From positions 186,001 through 250,000 of the forward strand of contig JAPDFW010000022.1 of the NCBI GenBank assembly GCA_028826165.1: a stretch of 64,000 nt of DNA. Direction: 5' to 3'. The notes beneath the pieces are model-generated. The model worked only from the letters and a program-made list of their open reading frames with translations, ran no database searches and was not told where the DNA came from. The number at the start of each line of letters is the position of its first letter. The stretch's first letter is position 1. Positions 1 to 9,541 of this stretch are shown here, in pieces. Source of the DNA: Anaeramoeba ignava (taxonomy: Eukaryota; Metamonada; Anaeramoebidae). Position numbers and translations under genes: made by a program.

Positions 1-599
1 ATAATTCTTGATTTGAATTTAAAAGAAAAACATGATATGAATCATTTCCTGAAAATATTTTAGAAACATTTTCTCATCATTAAAATTGGTTTTTTTGTTT
101 TTTTAAGTGTTTTAGAATCAAAACCAAGTTGACGATCTTCATTTGAACCAATTCCATAAGCGTTTTTATTTGAAGTTAATAAGTAAATTGAACTATCTCC
201 AGAAACAATATCTTGAATTATTTTATCATTTGAATCTTCAATTAATGATGAAATATTGATAAATTCATTTGGATTTTTTGGATTAATATCTTTTCCTTTG
301 GCAAATACATTTCCTTCTATTGTTAAAATAGCTTCATTTTTAAAACCAGCAGTTACTTTTTGAATATTTTCAATTTGAATTTTTGAAGGATTTTGATTTG
401 AATTTTGGAGATATTCTATTGTTTTTCCATTTTTAAAAAGGAAAATTGTTGAAAAACAACCTGTTGAAATTTGTTTAATTTGTTTTTCATTTTCATTTTC
501 ATTTTCAAATTTAAATTGAATTGGTTTTGTTATTTCATTTGGTTCATTTTTGATAAGTTTTGATTCTTGATTTAAACCAAAAAATATAATTTCATTCAT
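1..599 (-). pseudogene. RCC1-BTB family copy A, partial and frameshifted
   Basis: This is the N-terminal RCC1-repeat part of the same family as the intact copies at 20457 and 36996. It starts with MNEIIFFG at 599 and runs to the window edge. The family motifs QISTG, ILTIEGNVFAKG and YGIGSN are all present. Compared with its relatives one extra base near position 73 shifts the frame, so the protein would end at 60, but the homologous sequence continues past the shift to base 1. The gene lies 41 bp downstream of a truncated phosphoesterase copy, in the same order as at 15-16.4 kb but inverted. The C-terminal BTB domains lie outside the window. A sequencing error at one base cannot be excluded. 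Confidence 0.8.
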
Positions 600-640
600 T
601 TTTGAAAAGAAAAAAAATGAAAAAATGAATTTTTGGATTT

Positions 641-1440
641 TTATTCTTTTTTTTCTTTTTGTTCTTTTTGTTCTTTTTTAATAAAAATAAATTGATAAAT
701 TGATAAACAAAATCCAAAAATCAAAACTAAAAATGAAATTAAAAACCAAATTAAAATAATTGTAATATTCATTATTGTTGGAAATGGAAAATGAGAAACA
801 AAATAATTATATTTTTGATTTAAAGAAAATGAATTTTCTTCAATTTCAAAAGTAACAAATCCTCCTCCAAAATCTCCAAGAATAGATCTTAAAGTATATT
901 CAAAAATATAATTATTTTCATTATTTTTTTCATGTTTATAAATACATCCATAATGATCATGTCCAGTAAAAATTAATTTGGGTTTGATTTTTTCAAGAAT
1001 AAATTTAGAATTTTCTTCTGAAAGTAAATTTTGTTCAACAACTGCATTTTTAGATATTATAGATTCAAATTGATCAAGAGCTGAATCTCCTGAACAACTT
1101 CCTTTTGGTTTATAAAGTGGAATATGCATAAATAAAATGATTGGTTTTTCATTCGTAACTTCACTTAATTTCAAAACAAAATCCCAAGTTTTTGATTTTT
1201 CAATTTCATTTAATGAACCATCTAATGGAATATTATTTAGAAAAGCAAAAATATGATTTGATTCATTCATTTCAATGTTTAATTTATTAAAATTTTTTTC
1301 AAATCTTTCAATAATAAATGGAACACATTCAATTCCATATCCAATATCATGATTTCCAGCCATTGTTATTAATTCTATTGATTTATTTTTTTGAATCAAT
1401 TCGAAAATATTATTAAATCTTTCAATTCTTTGATTGAATT
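641..1440 (-). pseudogene. 5'-truncated copy of the MPPE1/Cdc1-like metallophosphoesterase
   Basis: The copy is nearly identical to residues from about 106 onward of the intact gene at 15063-16166. I count only a few amino-acid differences, for example SGDSALD instead of PGDSTLD, plus a slightly longer charged tail. It keeps GNHD, the HIPLYKP histidine, GHDH and the C-terminal membrane segment. It lacks the N-terminal membrane anchor, the DPQ metal site and the GD motif, so it should not be an active phosphatase. Its 5' end is joined in frame to a fragment of VPS26 (1441-1560). It is best read as part of an inverted, internally deleted segmental duplication. Confidence 0.85.
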
Positions 1441-1560
1441 TGTAATCATCTTTATCAGAATTTCTATTAAGTATTTCAAATGTTTCTATTTTTTTTACAT
1501 TTCTCTTTTATAATTAATCCAAGTATAATTTTTGCTAATTTAATTCTTAAATTAGATTAA
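1441..1560 (-). pseudogene. VPS26 exon-4 fragment fused to the phosphoesterase copy
   Basis: On the minus strand this stretch matches 14503-14617 of the intact VPS26 gene, including the coding sequence for IETFEIL and the following D/N-x-S/N-x-DK stretch, with scattered substitutions and small indels. After the words for DKDDY the reading frame passes directly into the phosphoesterase frame. The join removed the end of VPS26, the intergenic DNA and about 105 phosphoesterase codons. There is no start codon or promoter that I can recognise, so I read it as a relic. Confidence 0.8.
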
Positions 1561-1766
1561 AAAGTAAAAAAAGAAGTTTGAAAAGAAGTGTTTGATCAAA
1601 TTTAATCATTTCAAAAAAAAAAGAAGAAGAAGAAGAAGAAGGTATTTGAAAAAAAAAGAAAAAAAGAAAAAGAAAAATTTCGACTTTTGTCAATTGAAGG
1701 CAAAAAAAAAAATTGAAGGCAAAAAAACAACAAAAAGCAAACAAATTGAGACACAAAACAAAACAA

Positions 1767-2534
1767 TCATTTTTTAGCATTTTGGTCTAAATTTTTAACT
1801 GGATTCTTTTCATCCAACAAACGAAAAAGCATTTTCCCTCTTTTATATTTAGTATCATTAATATATCCCATATTGTTCATGAAAGAAGTGATGCTTCTTC
1901 TAACATTTTTCTTCTTTTGGTTTGTGTGATTTTCACAAAAATCAAAAAGTTTATCTTTAATAACAACTTTAAGTGGCTTTTTCGTTTGGATTTTTTTCAT
2001 CGAATTCTCCTTCCAACCAGAAATGAAGATCTTTCCACAACGCGCAAACTGGTCCAACCGATAACCAATTCCTGGGGAAGGTTTGCGTTGTAGAAATGAA
2101 ACCAGCTCCTTTTTTCTTTTCTTGAGTTCTTCTGGTTCATCTTCAATATCTTTTTTCCGTTTTTTGTGATTTAATTTCGAAATTTTTTTTGTCTTGTTTT
2201 TTTCCTCATGAGAAATTTCATCATTGCTTTCTGAAAGCGCACTTGAATCATATTCATCTTCGGAATCTGAATTTGTGTGTGATTGGGATTTTTTTGTTTT
2301 ATTCTCGCCTTGTTTGTTTGCTGTTTCTTGTTGTGGATAAATGGAGTTTTCTTGTTGATTTTCATTGATTTGTTCGTTGCTTGTTTTTATCTGTTTTTCA
2401 GATTCAATTTCTTCAAGAACATTGAATGTTTCTGTTTGTGTTGAATTCGAAAACAATGATCTTCTTTCTTCGGTATGAAAAAAAGGTTCCTGAAGATTCA
2501 ATAATAAATTTAATGTTTGATCGTTTGTTATCAT
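1767..2534 (-). CDS. hypothetical charged protein, 255 aa
   Basis: This is a single-exon frame from ATG at 2534 to a TAA at 1767. I do not recognise the family. Residues 1-60 are mixed. Residues about 60-135 are hydrophilic and rich in Ser, Asp, Glu and Lys, with a KKRKK-type basic stretch that could serve as a nuclear signal. The C-terminal 110 residues look more ordered, with one Trp (ISGW), two Cys and many Lys/Arg, and could bind nucleic acid. It ends about 325 bp before the inverted duplication begins. A polypurine run at 1615-1680 lies in its 3' flank. Confidence 0.55.
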   Translation of the reverse strand: MITNDQTLNLLLNLQEPFFHTEERRSLFSNSTQTETFNVLEEIESEKQIKTSNEQINENQQENSIYPQQETANKQGENKTKKSQSHTNSDSEDEYDSSALSESNDEISHEEKNKTKKISKLNHKKRKKDIEDEPEELKKRKKELVSFLQRKPSPGIGYRLDQFARCGKIFISGWKENSMKKIQTKKPLKVVIKDKLFDFCENHTNQKKKNVRRSITSFMNNMGYINDTKYKRGKMLFRLLDEKNPVKNLDQNAKK

Positions 2535-3293
2535 TTTTATTTCTTTCTTTTATTTTTGTTTTCGATATTTGTTTGTTTGATTTTTTTTTGTATAAGTTGT
2601 AGATTTATTTGGGTTTTTGTTTTTTTTTTTATAGATTTTGCTTTTTTCTTTTGTTTGAAAATTTGATTTGAAAAAAATTTTTTAAAAAATTTTTTTTTGC
2701 TTTTTTCTTTTGGGTTTTCTTTTTTGGAAAATTTGACTTGAATTTAATGAGAATTTTCTTTTATTTTTTTTTTTAAAAAAGAAATTAATAAACTCAAATA
2801 TTCAAAATTGAGTTGGGAAATCTAAAAAACAAAAAAAGAAAATGAATTGATATAAAAAAAAAAATGAAATTAAAAAAAAATAAAAAAAATTTTTTAATTT
2901 AATTTAATTTTAAAAAAAAAAGCAAAAAAAAATTTTTAAAAAAGAAATTTAATAATAAACAATTAAAAATAAATTGTTTGATCGTTTTAATTATTAATTT
3001 TTATAATTTAAAATTTTTTCTTTCTATTTCATCAATAATTAAAAAAAACAAAAACAAAAAAACAAAAAAAATAAAATTATTATTAATTTTTTAAAAATAT
3101 TATCTAATTATTTTAAAAAATTATTTGTTAAATTTTTTTTTTTTATTTTTTTTAATTAAAAAAAAATTTTTTTTTTTTTCATTTTTTTTATTTTTTTCTT
3201 TTTAAAAAAAAATTTTGTAAGTTATAATTATAAATTTAAAAAAAACAAACATTTTAAAAAATAAATTTATAAATTATATTTTATTAATAGAGA
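2535..3293. other. divergent intergenic region, poly-A/T rich
   Basis: About 760 bases separate the hypothetical gene (leftward) from RPL31 (rightward). It consists of A-runs and T-runs and I see no coding frame or RNA gene. It must hold both promoters, but no element could be identified. Confidence 0.6.
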
Positions 3294-4182
3294 ATGCCAC
3301 CAACAAAAAATAAGAGAAAATCAAAAGAAGATATTTTAAAGAAACAACCAAAACAAGCAGTTACACGAGAATTTACAATTCATATTCATAAATATATTCA
3401 TGGAATGTGTGTATTTGGAAATTATTATTTGGATTTAAAATTCAATTAAAATTAAAATTCATTTATAAAATTAAAATTAAAAATTCATTTAAAATTAAAA
3501 TTCATTTATAAAATTTAAAATTAAAATTAAAATTAAAATTAAAATTAAAATAAATTAAAATTAAAATTAAAATTAAAATTAAAATTCATTTAAAATAAAT
3601 TAAAATTCAAATAAATTAAAATTAAAATTAAAATTAAAATTAAAATTCATTTAAAATTCATTTAAAATTAATATTAAAATTCATTTAAAATTAAAATTCA
3701 TTTATAAAATTAAAATTAAAATTATTATTTTTAGTCAATTTAAAAAAAGAGCACCAAGAGCAATTAAAGCTATTAGAAAATTTGCAACTAAAATGATGGG
3801 AACAAAAGAAGTTAAAGTTACACCATCAGTTAATCAAGTAAAAATAATTAAAATTAAAAAAATTTATTAATTAATTTATTTATTTATTTATTAATTTATT
3901 TATTAATTTATTTATTTATTAATTTATTTATTAATTTATTTATTTATTTATTTATTTATTAATTTATTTATTAATTTATTTATTAATTTATTTATTAATT
4001 TATTTATAATTCAAAAGTATATTTGGTCAAAAGGAATTCGAAATGTTCCTTATAGAATTCGAGTTAGATTACATCGCAAAGTAAATGAAGATGAAGATGC
4101 ACCTGAAAAATTCTTTACTGAAGTTACATATATTCCAGTTAAATCATTCAAAGGATTACAAACACAAACAATTAATAATTAA
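3294..4182 (+). CDS. RPL31: 60S ribosomal protein eL31, three exons
   Basis: Exons are 3294-3406, 3735-3837 and 4018-4182; phases fit and give 126 residues, the usual length for eL31. Family landmarks in order are [12 protein letters not shown](I)[37 protein letters not shown] and a C-terminal [13 protein letters not shown]. It is a cytosolic large-subunit protein near the polypeptide exit tunnel. Intron 1 (328 nt) is full of AAAATT repeats and intron 2 (180 nt) of TTTATTAA repeats. Donors are GTGTGT and GTAAAA. The exons are compact and well conserved, so this gene is a good calibrator for splice sites in the window. Confidence 0.95.
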
Positions 4183-4494
4183 ACATTTAAAAATTAATTA
4201 AAAAGATTAAACAAAATGATAATCAGAAAATTTAGTTTAATTTCCTCTCTTTCTCTTTCTCTTTTTTCTTTTTTCTTTCCAAAAAAAAATCAAATACAAA
4301 ATTCATCATAAATAAACTTTCTTCATCAAAAAAAAAAAAAAAAAAAGAAAAGAAAAACTTTTAAATTGTTTTAAATTTTAATTGAAAATGGAAAATTCAA
4401 AAATCAAAATTCTAAATACAAAATAATCACAAAATCAAAACAAATTATTTGTTATTTTCTTTTTTCTTTTTTCTTTTTTACATTTTCTTTTGTT
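4183..4494. other. convergent intergenic region
   Basis: This is 312 bases of 3' flank between RPL31 and the leftward gene that ends at 4495. It holds poly-A and poly-pyrimidine tracts and no gene that I can support. Confidence 0.6.
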
Positions 4495-5019
4495 TTAAAA
4501 AATTAATTCAGTTGAATTTTCTGGATTTATTAAATCATAATGAACATTTGAATCATTTGAAGAAACTTGAGCAGAATTTGAATCAGTTGATTTTGAATTT
4601 TCTCGACTTTCAGATTCATAAAAAGATAATTTTTGACGGAAACTTTGAAGTTTATTATCAGAAGGAATATTGATTTTTGAATCAGTTGATTTTGGAGGAG
4701 TTAATTTTGCAAAATTTGAATCATTGTTTTTATTCAAAGAATTGAAAATATTTTGTGAATTTTGTGAAAAAATTGCTGAATCGGTTGAAAATTTAAAATC
4801 ACTCAAAAAAGATGGATAATTTAATTGAGAATGTAAAGGTGAAACCAAGAAAGAATTTGTGGGTGTTGGCTGTTGGAAAAGAAAGCCTGGTTGTGAAGGC
4901 TCAAAATTCAATCCTATGCTTGTTTTTTTGTCTTGAGAATCTGTCAAGTTTGGTGAGTTGACACGAAAAAGATTCGAATTTTGAGAAAAGTTTGAATTGA
5001 GTTGAGACATATTAATCAT
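4495..5019 (-). CDS. Ser/Asn/Gln-rich frame, probable C-terminal part of the CRAMP1/TKI1-like gene
   Basis: This open frame of 174 codons is rich in Ser, Asn, Phe and Gln and looks disordered, with no recognisable domain. It overlaps the end of the upstream frame (5012) by the 8 bases ATGATTAA, and its composition continues that of the end of the upstream frame. There is no room for a separate promoter. I infer one gene whose frame is broken by a single-base shift, or by an intron that I could not place with consistent phase. A separate small gene is the less likely alternative. Confidence 0.45.
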   Translation of the reverse strand: MINMSQLNSNFSQNSNLFRVNSPNLTDSQDKKTSIGLNFEPSQPGFLFQQPTPTNSFLVSPLHSQLNYPSFLSDFKFSTDSAIFSQNSQNIFNSLNKNNDSNFAKLTPPKSTDSKINIPSDNKLQSFRQKLSFYESESRENSKSTDSNSAQVSSNDSNVHYDLINPENSTELIF

Positions 5020-6215
5020 GTGATTCGGATGAGTTTATATTCGGCGGCAATTCTTGGTTTGAAAATCCTAAATTTGAAAATGTGAAAAAATCTTGCTGTC
5101 CAAAATTCCTTAATGGCAACGGTGTTGAATCAAGTTGCAATATAGAATCCATTTTTGTGTTGCTAAAATTGTTTGCGAAGTTGCCAAGATTGGAATCGTT
5201 ATTTGGAAATAAATTTTCTTGTTTGCTTTTCTGTCGATTTTTTTTCGCGCTCAATTTATTTTTCATTTTGTTTGATATTTTGTTTTTTCCTTTCAACATT
5301 CTTGCCTTTTTGCTGCTTTTTTCTTGTTCTTCTGCGCGTGAAAATTGCTCCATAAACTTTTTCTCTTGTATTTTATTTTGGCTTGGCTTCTCGTTTCTTA
5401 TTTTGCTTTTTTTCTTTCTTTTTCTTCTTGCTTGCTTTATATTTTTTTCCCCTTTTTTTGCTTTCGCTTTTTTTCCCCTTTTGATATTTTTGTTGTATTT
5501 TTTTTCATTTTCGGGAATGTCAATATTGTTGAAAGAATTTGCAAAAAAATTGCTAATTGAATTTTGATTTATATTTTCAATTGGTTTTCCTTTTGGATTT
5601 TCAATTGTATTTTCTTTTAAATTTTCATTTGTATTTTTCTCTTCTTTTTGTTCAATTTTCCAAAAATATTCAAGTGAAAGATATCCTTGAATTGGATTAT
5701 CTTCCGCTAAATCACGCACTAAAACACCATCTGAATTTTGTAAACACCAGCCTGCTCGATCTTTTGGTGCAGAAACTGGAAACAAGATTACATAGCTGTC
5801 ATATTTGGGGGACTATTTATTAAAATCAATTTATCAATAAAAACAATTTTGATGTGAATTTTTTTTTTTTTTTCAAATTCAAAAAAAAATTTTTTATATA
5901 TTATTTACTTTTACAAATGCTTCTTTCCATTTTCGATTTAAATGTTCTAAAACTGAACGAAGTGGTTTTGTTGATTTCATTGATAATCTAAATTGAAAAG
6001 TATTTTTCTTTTTATTGATATCAAAAAAACGGAATTTTTTTTAAAAAAAAAATTTACTGAAGATATGGAATATGTCCGCTTTCTATTAATATATTTGCTT
6101 GTTCTTGTTCTTTTGGTACAAGTCGGATCACAAATTGTTTTTCTGTTGATTCACTTGACTTTGATTTATTTGATTTATTTGATTTTGACTTTGATTTTAA
6201 CTTTGATTTTGGCAT
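5012..6215 (-). CDS. Cramped / TSL-kinase-interacting-protein-like protein, three exons
   Basis: Exons (minus strand) are 6215-6058, 5987-5909 and 5812-5012, with introns of 70 and 96 nt; phases fit and give 345 residues. A Ser/Lys-rich start is followed by FVIRLVPKEQ, GHIPYLQLSMK and SVLEHLNRKW (residues about 25-75), then a segment with YVILFP, GWCLQNSDG and LSLEYFWK. From memory this order resembles the C-terminal domain of plant TKI1 and animal CRAMP1, nuclear chromatin-linked proteins. The rest is a highly basic, Lys-rich region (residues about 140-240) and a Ser/Asn tail. The frame closes at 5012, overlapping the next frame by 8 bases. The family call is moderate; the exon structure is more secure. 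Confidence 0.6.
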
Positions 6216-7710
6216 TTATTTTGAATAAAATAATTTTGATCAATTTAATTTGAGAAAAAGAAAAAAAAATGCAAAAAAAATGAAAAAAAAATGAAAAAAA
6301 ATTTTTTTATCTTTTTCTCTTTTTTAAAGTTATCGTTAAAAAAAAAAATTAAATAAAAAATTAAATAAAAAAAAAGGAGAAAAAAAAAAATTAAATTAAA
6401 TTAATAAAAAAAGGAGAAAAAAAATTTAATTAAAAAATTTTACTTTTTTTTGTGTGTTTTTCTTTTAATTTTGAATATGCCCCCTTATTTAATTCTTTTA
6501 CATAAATAAATTAAAATTAAAATTAAAAAATAAAAAAAAAGAAAAAAAAAAGAAAAAATGAAAATTAAATTTAAAAAATAAAATAAAAACAAAAAAAATA
6601 AAAAAAAAGAAAATAATTCATAAATCAATTCTATTCCTTTTTTCATTATTAATTCTCTTATCTAAGTTTATTAAAATTAATTTTATTATTGAAAAACAAA
6701 TTAAAATAATTTATTCTCAAATAAAATATCAAAATTCAAATCTATTTTAATAAAAATTAAATTTAAATTTGTTAATAAAATTAAATTTTAAAGAAATATT
6801 CTAAATTATTAATAACTTATTATTTAATTAATTTTTGATTTTTAAATAATAAAAAAATTAAATTTAAAAAATAAAATAATTTAAATCTATTTTAATAAAA
6901 ATTAAAAATAGATTTGTTAATAAAATTAAATTTTAAAGAAATATTCTAAATTATTAATAACTTATTATTTAATTAATTTTTGATTTTTAAATAATAAAAA
7001 AATTAAATTTAAAAATAAAATAAAAACAAAAAAATAAAAAAAACAAAATAATTCATAAATCAATTCTATTCCTTTTTTTATTAATTCTTTTGTCCAAGTT
7101 TATTAAAATTAGTTTTATTATTGAAAAACAAATTAAAATAATTTATTCCAAATAAAATAACAAAATTTAAACCTATTTTAATAAAAATTAAAAAATAAAT
7201 TTGTTAATAAAATTAAATTTTAAAAATATTCTAAATTATTAATAATTTATTATTTAATTAATTTTTTGATTTTTAAATAATAAAAAAATTAAATTTAAAA
7301 ATATCAAAATTCAAACCTATTTTAATAAAAATTAAATTTAAATTTGTTAATAAAATTAAATTTTAAAGAAATATTCCAAATTATTAATAATTTATTATTT
7401 AATTAATTTTTGATTTTTAAATAATAAAAAAATTAAATTTAAAAAATATCAAAATTCAAATCTATTTTAATAAAAATTGAATTTAAATTTGTTAATAAAA
7501 TTAAATTTTAAAGAAATATTCCAAATTATTAATAACTTATTATTTAATTAATTTTTGATTTTTAAATAATAAAAAAATTAAATTTAAAAAATAACAAAAT
7601 TTAAACCTATTTTAATAAAAATTAAAAATAGATTTGTTAATAAGATTGAGAAAGAATATTTTTATAAAAATGAAGAAAAGAAAAAGAAAAGAAAATTCAA
7701 GAAAAAAAAA
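6216..7710. repeat. 145-bp tandem repeat region between genes
   Basis: The first 400 bases are A-rich flank. From about 6720 to 7640 a unit built around the words CTATTTTAATAAAAATT, GAAATATT and TTATTATTTAATTAATTTTT recurs. One landmark falls at 6811, 6956, 7241, 7386 and 7531: spacings of 145, 285, 145 and 145. The 285-bp step contains a second copy of the leader seen at 6580-6720, so there is a higher-order structure. No gene is supported here. Confidence 0.85.
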
Positions 7711-8569
7711 TTAAAGCATTTTGCGAATTTTTCTGTTATTTTGATCAATCATATAATTTGCTTTATCAACTTTAGTATCAATTTCATCCAACATTTTTGA
7801 ATGTCTTTCAAGTTCAGAGTTTTGTTCTAAACCAATTTGTTTTAAATTACCAAGTAAATTCGAGATTTGATTAAGATCTTCATCAATTTCATCAAGCTCT
7901 TTCTTTTTTTCATCTGAGATCTTAGAATGATCAATTCCATCAAAAGCACTTTTTTGATTGGTTTTTGCTGGTTCTTTTTGATATTTTAATTTTTGACTCC
8001 CTTTTATTTTTTGTGATGTTTGTTTTTCTTCTTCGGGTTCAATTTTTGGTTGTTGTTTTTTTTTTCTTTCGAGAAAATTTATTTGAAATTGCTCCAAAAA
8101 TACTTCCCATTCCTTTGGTTTTTTTGAGAAGAATATTTCAGTAAAAAGATTTTCTGCGTATTTTTGGTTTTTTTATTTTTATTTACCTTTTAATATTTTC
8201 GAAGATTTTTCGTTATTTTCTTCAATATTATCCATCTTTATAAAAAAAAAGAAAATATTTTTGATTAATGAATAAATGGAAAAAATTTAAGTATTTAAGA
8301 ATTATAATTACTTTCTTATTGACTCTATTGAGTTGGTCTATTTTTTTAAAGATTAAAAATTTGAATTAAATTTTTTTTGAAATTTTTTTTTGAATTTTTT
8401 TGATTGTTTTTTTTTTACCTCCTTGTTTTTCTAATTGTTCAAGTGTTGCTATTCCGATTTCTTCTGAATTTACTAATGTTGAAACCATCCTTTTGGTTGT
8501 TGATTGTGGCTGTTGTTGTTGTTGTTGTTGCACAAATTCTTCTCCAAATGCAATTGGTTTTCTATTCAT
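7711..8569 (-). CDS. SNAP-25/SNAP-29-type Qbc-SNARE, four exons
   Basis: Exons (minus) are 8569-8419, 8337-8312 (26 nt), 8235-8187 and 8153-7711, giving 222 residues. A Gln tract (residues 14-20) precedes the first SNARE motif: KRMVSTLVNSEEIG, LEQLEKQGDQL and MDNIEEN, with the zero-layer Gln at Q49. A Lys-rich linker without Cys follows, so no palmitoylated cluster is seen. The second motif starts at DEIDEDLNQIS and ends KIRKML. Aligned from the shared KML end, the second zero-layer position is H193 rather than Gln. Such proteins supply two helices to the four-helix fusion bundle on target membranes. The intron 8154-8186 is only 33 nt. Confidence 0.85.
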
Positions 8570-8782
8570 AATTAAAAAAAAATAATTAAAAAAATAAAAA
8601 AAGAAAAAAAATGAAAATTAAAAAAAGGAAAAAAAGTTTTTAAAAAGAAGAAAAACGTTTTTTTAATTAAATTGAGAATTTAAAACCATTTTTAAATTTA
8701 ATCAAAATTTTTGTTCCACTTTTTAAAATTTAAAATAAATAAAATCCCAAAAAGAAAATTTTTTTTCAATTTAATTTCAATT

Positions 8783-9541
8783 TCATTTCAAAGCAAAAAT
8801 TGTTGTTCCACAAGTTGGATCTCCAAAATCAATTTCACTTTCATTCAAAACTTCAAGCCCAACTTTTTGGAAGATGGCTTTATAATGTTTTGAAGATCGA
8901 ACCAAATAATTATCTTCTTCAAAATAAAGAAATTGATCATCAAAAGAAGTTTCATCTTTAATAATAATTAACCCATTTTCTTTCAAACCACTTTGACATT
9001 TTTCAAGTAAATTCACTAAATCTTCATCTTTAAAATAAACAAGAACCCATTGGATCCAAATCAAATCATATTTTTTGGATTCAGGAATAAATTTTTCTAA
9101 AGGAGAGCAAAAATAGTTCATTATTTTTCCCGAATTTGAAAAATTTTTTTCTGCTTCTTTAAGAAATCTTTCTTCAGAATCAACAAGATCAATAAAATCA
9201 AAAAAAGGCATCAAAACATTCTTAGTTATTCTTCCAATTCCACATGCACAATCTAAAGCACATCTGTTTGTTTTTGATAAATTTGAAACAAATGGCTCCA
9301 AAAATTGGATTGAATGTTTGTGATCTTTTTCCGCTATATGTTCATATCCAATTAGCATTCCATTTATTGTCGCTGGCGCTTTTGCCCAATATTTTTTGGA
9401 TTTTGAATACCAATCTTTTTCTTTTTCAAAAATTGTCTGAAAATTGTCAATTTTGATTCCTTTTTCGTAATCTTTTCCTGTTATTTGTTCTTGCAATTCT
9501 TCTAAATTTAACTCTTCAATTTCTTTTTCTTTTTCTTTCAT
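8783..9541 (-). CDS. NTMT1-like protein N-terminal methyltransferase family member
   Basis: This single exon encodes 252 residues. Family landmarks are YWAKAPATINGML (51-63), the SAM-binding DCACGIGRIT (98-106), NYFCSPLEKF, IWIQWV (161-166) and IIKDE (193-197). NTMT1 enzymes methylate the alpha-amine of proteins that start with X-Pro-Lys. It has about 30 extra acidic residues at the N-terminus compared with human NTMT1. At the positions of human H140, N168, D177 and D180 (numbering from memory) it has Y169, E197, Y206 and E209, so the substrate or chemistry may differ. TGA ends the gene. Confidence 0.85.
   Translation of the reverse strand: MKEKEKEIEELNLEELQEQITGKDYEKGIKIDNFQTIFEKEKDWYSKSKKYWAKAPATINGMLIGYEHIAEKDHKHSIQFLEPFVSNLSKTNRCALDCACGIGRITKNVLMPFFDFIDLVDSEERFLKEAEKNFSNSGKIMNYFCSPLEKFIPESKKYDLIWIQWVLVYFKDEDLVNLLEKCQSGLKENGLIIIKDETSFDDQFLYFEEDNYLVRSSKHYKAIFQKVGLEVLNESEIDFGDPTCGTTIFALK

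Noticed and set aside
1592-1777. Short Lys/Arg-rich plus-strand frame
   Set aside because: It is a polypurine tract in the 3' flank of the hypothetical gene and has no recognisable protein features.
5082-5823. Plus-strand hydrophobic frames, possible membrane protein
   Set aside because: They are antisense to the Lys-rich CRAMP1/TKI1-like exon; Lys codons read backwards give Phe and Leu.
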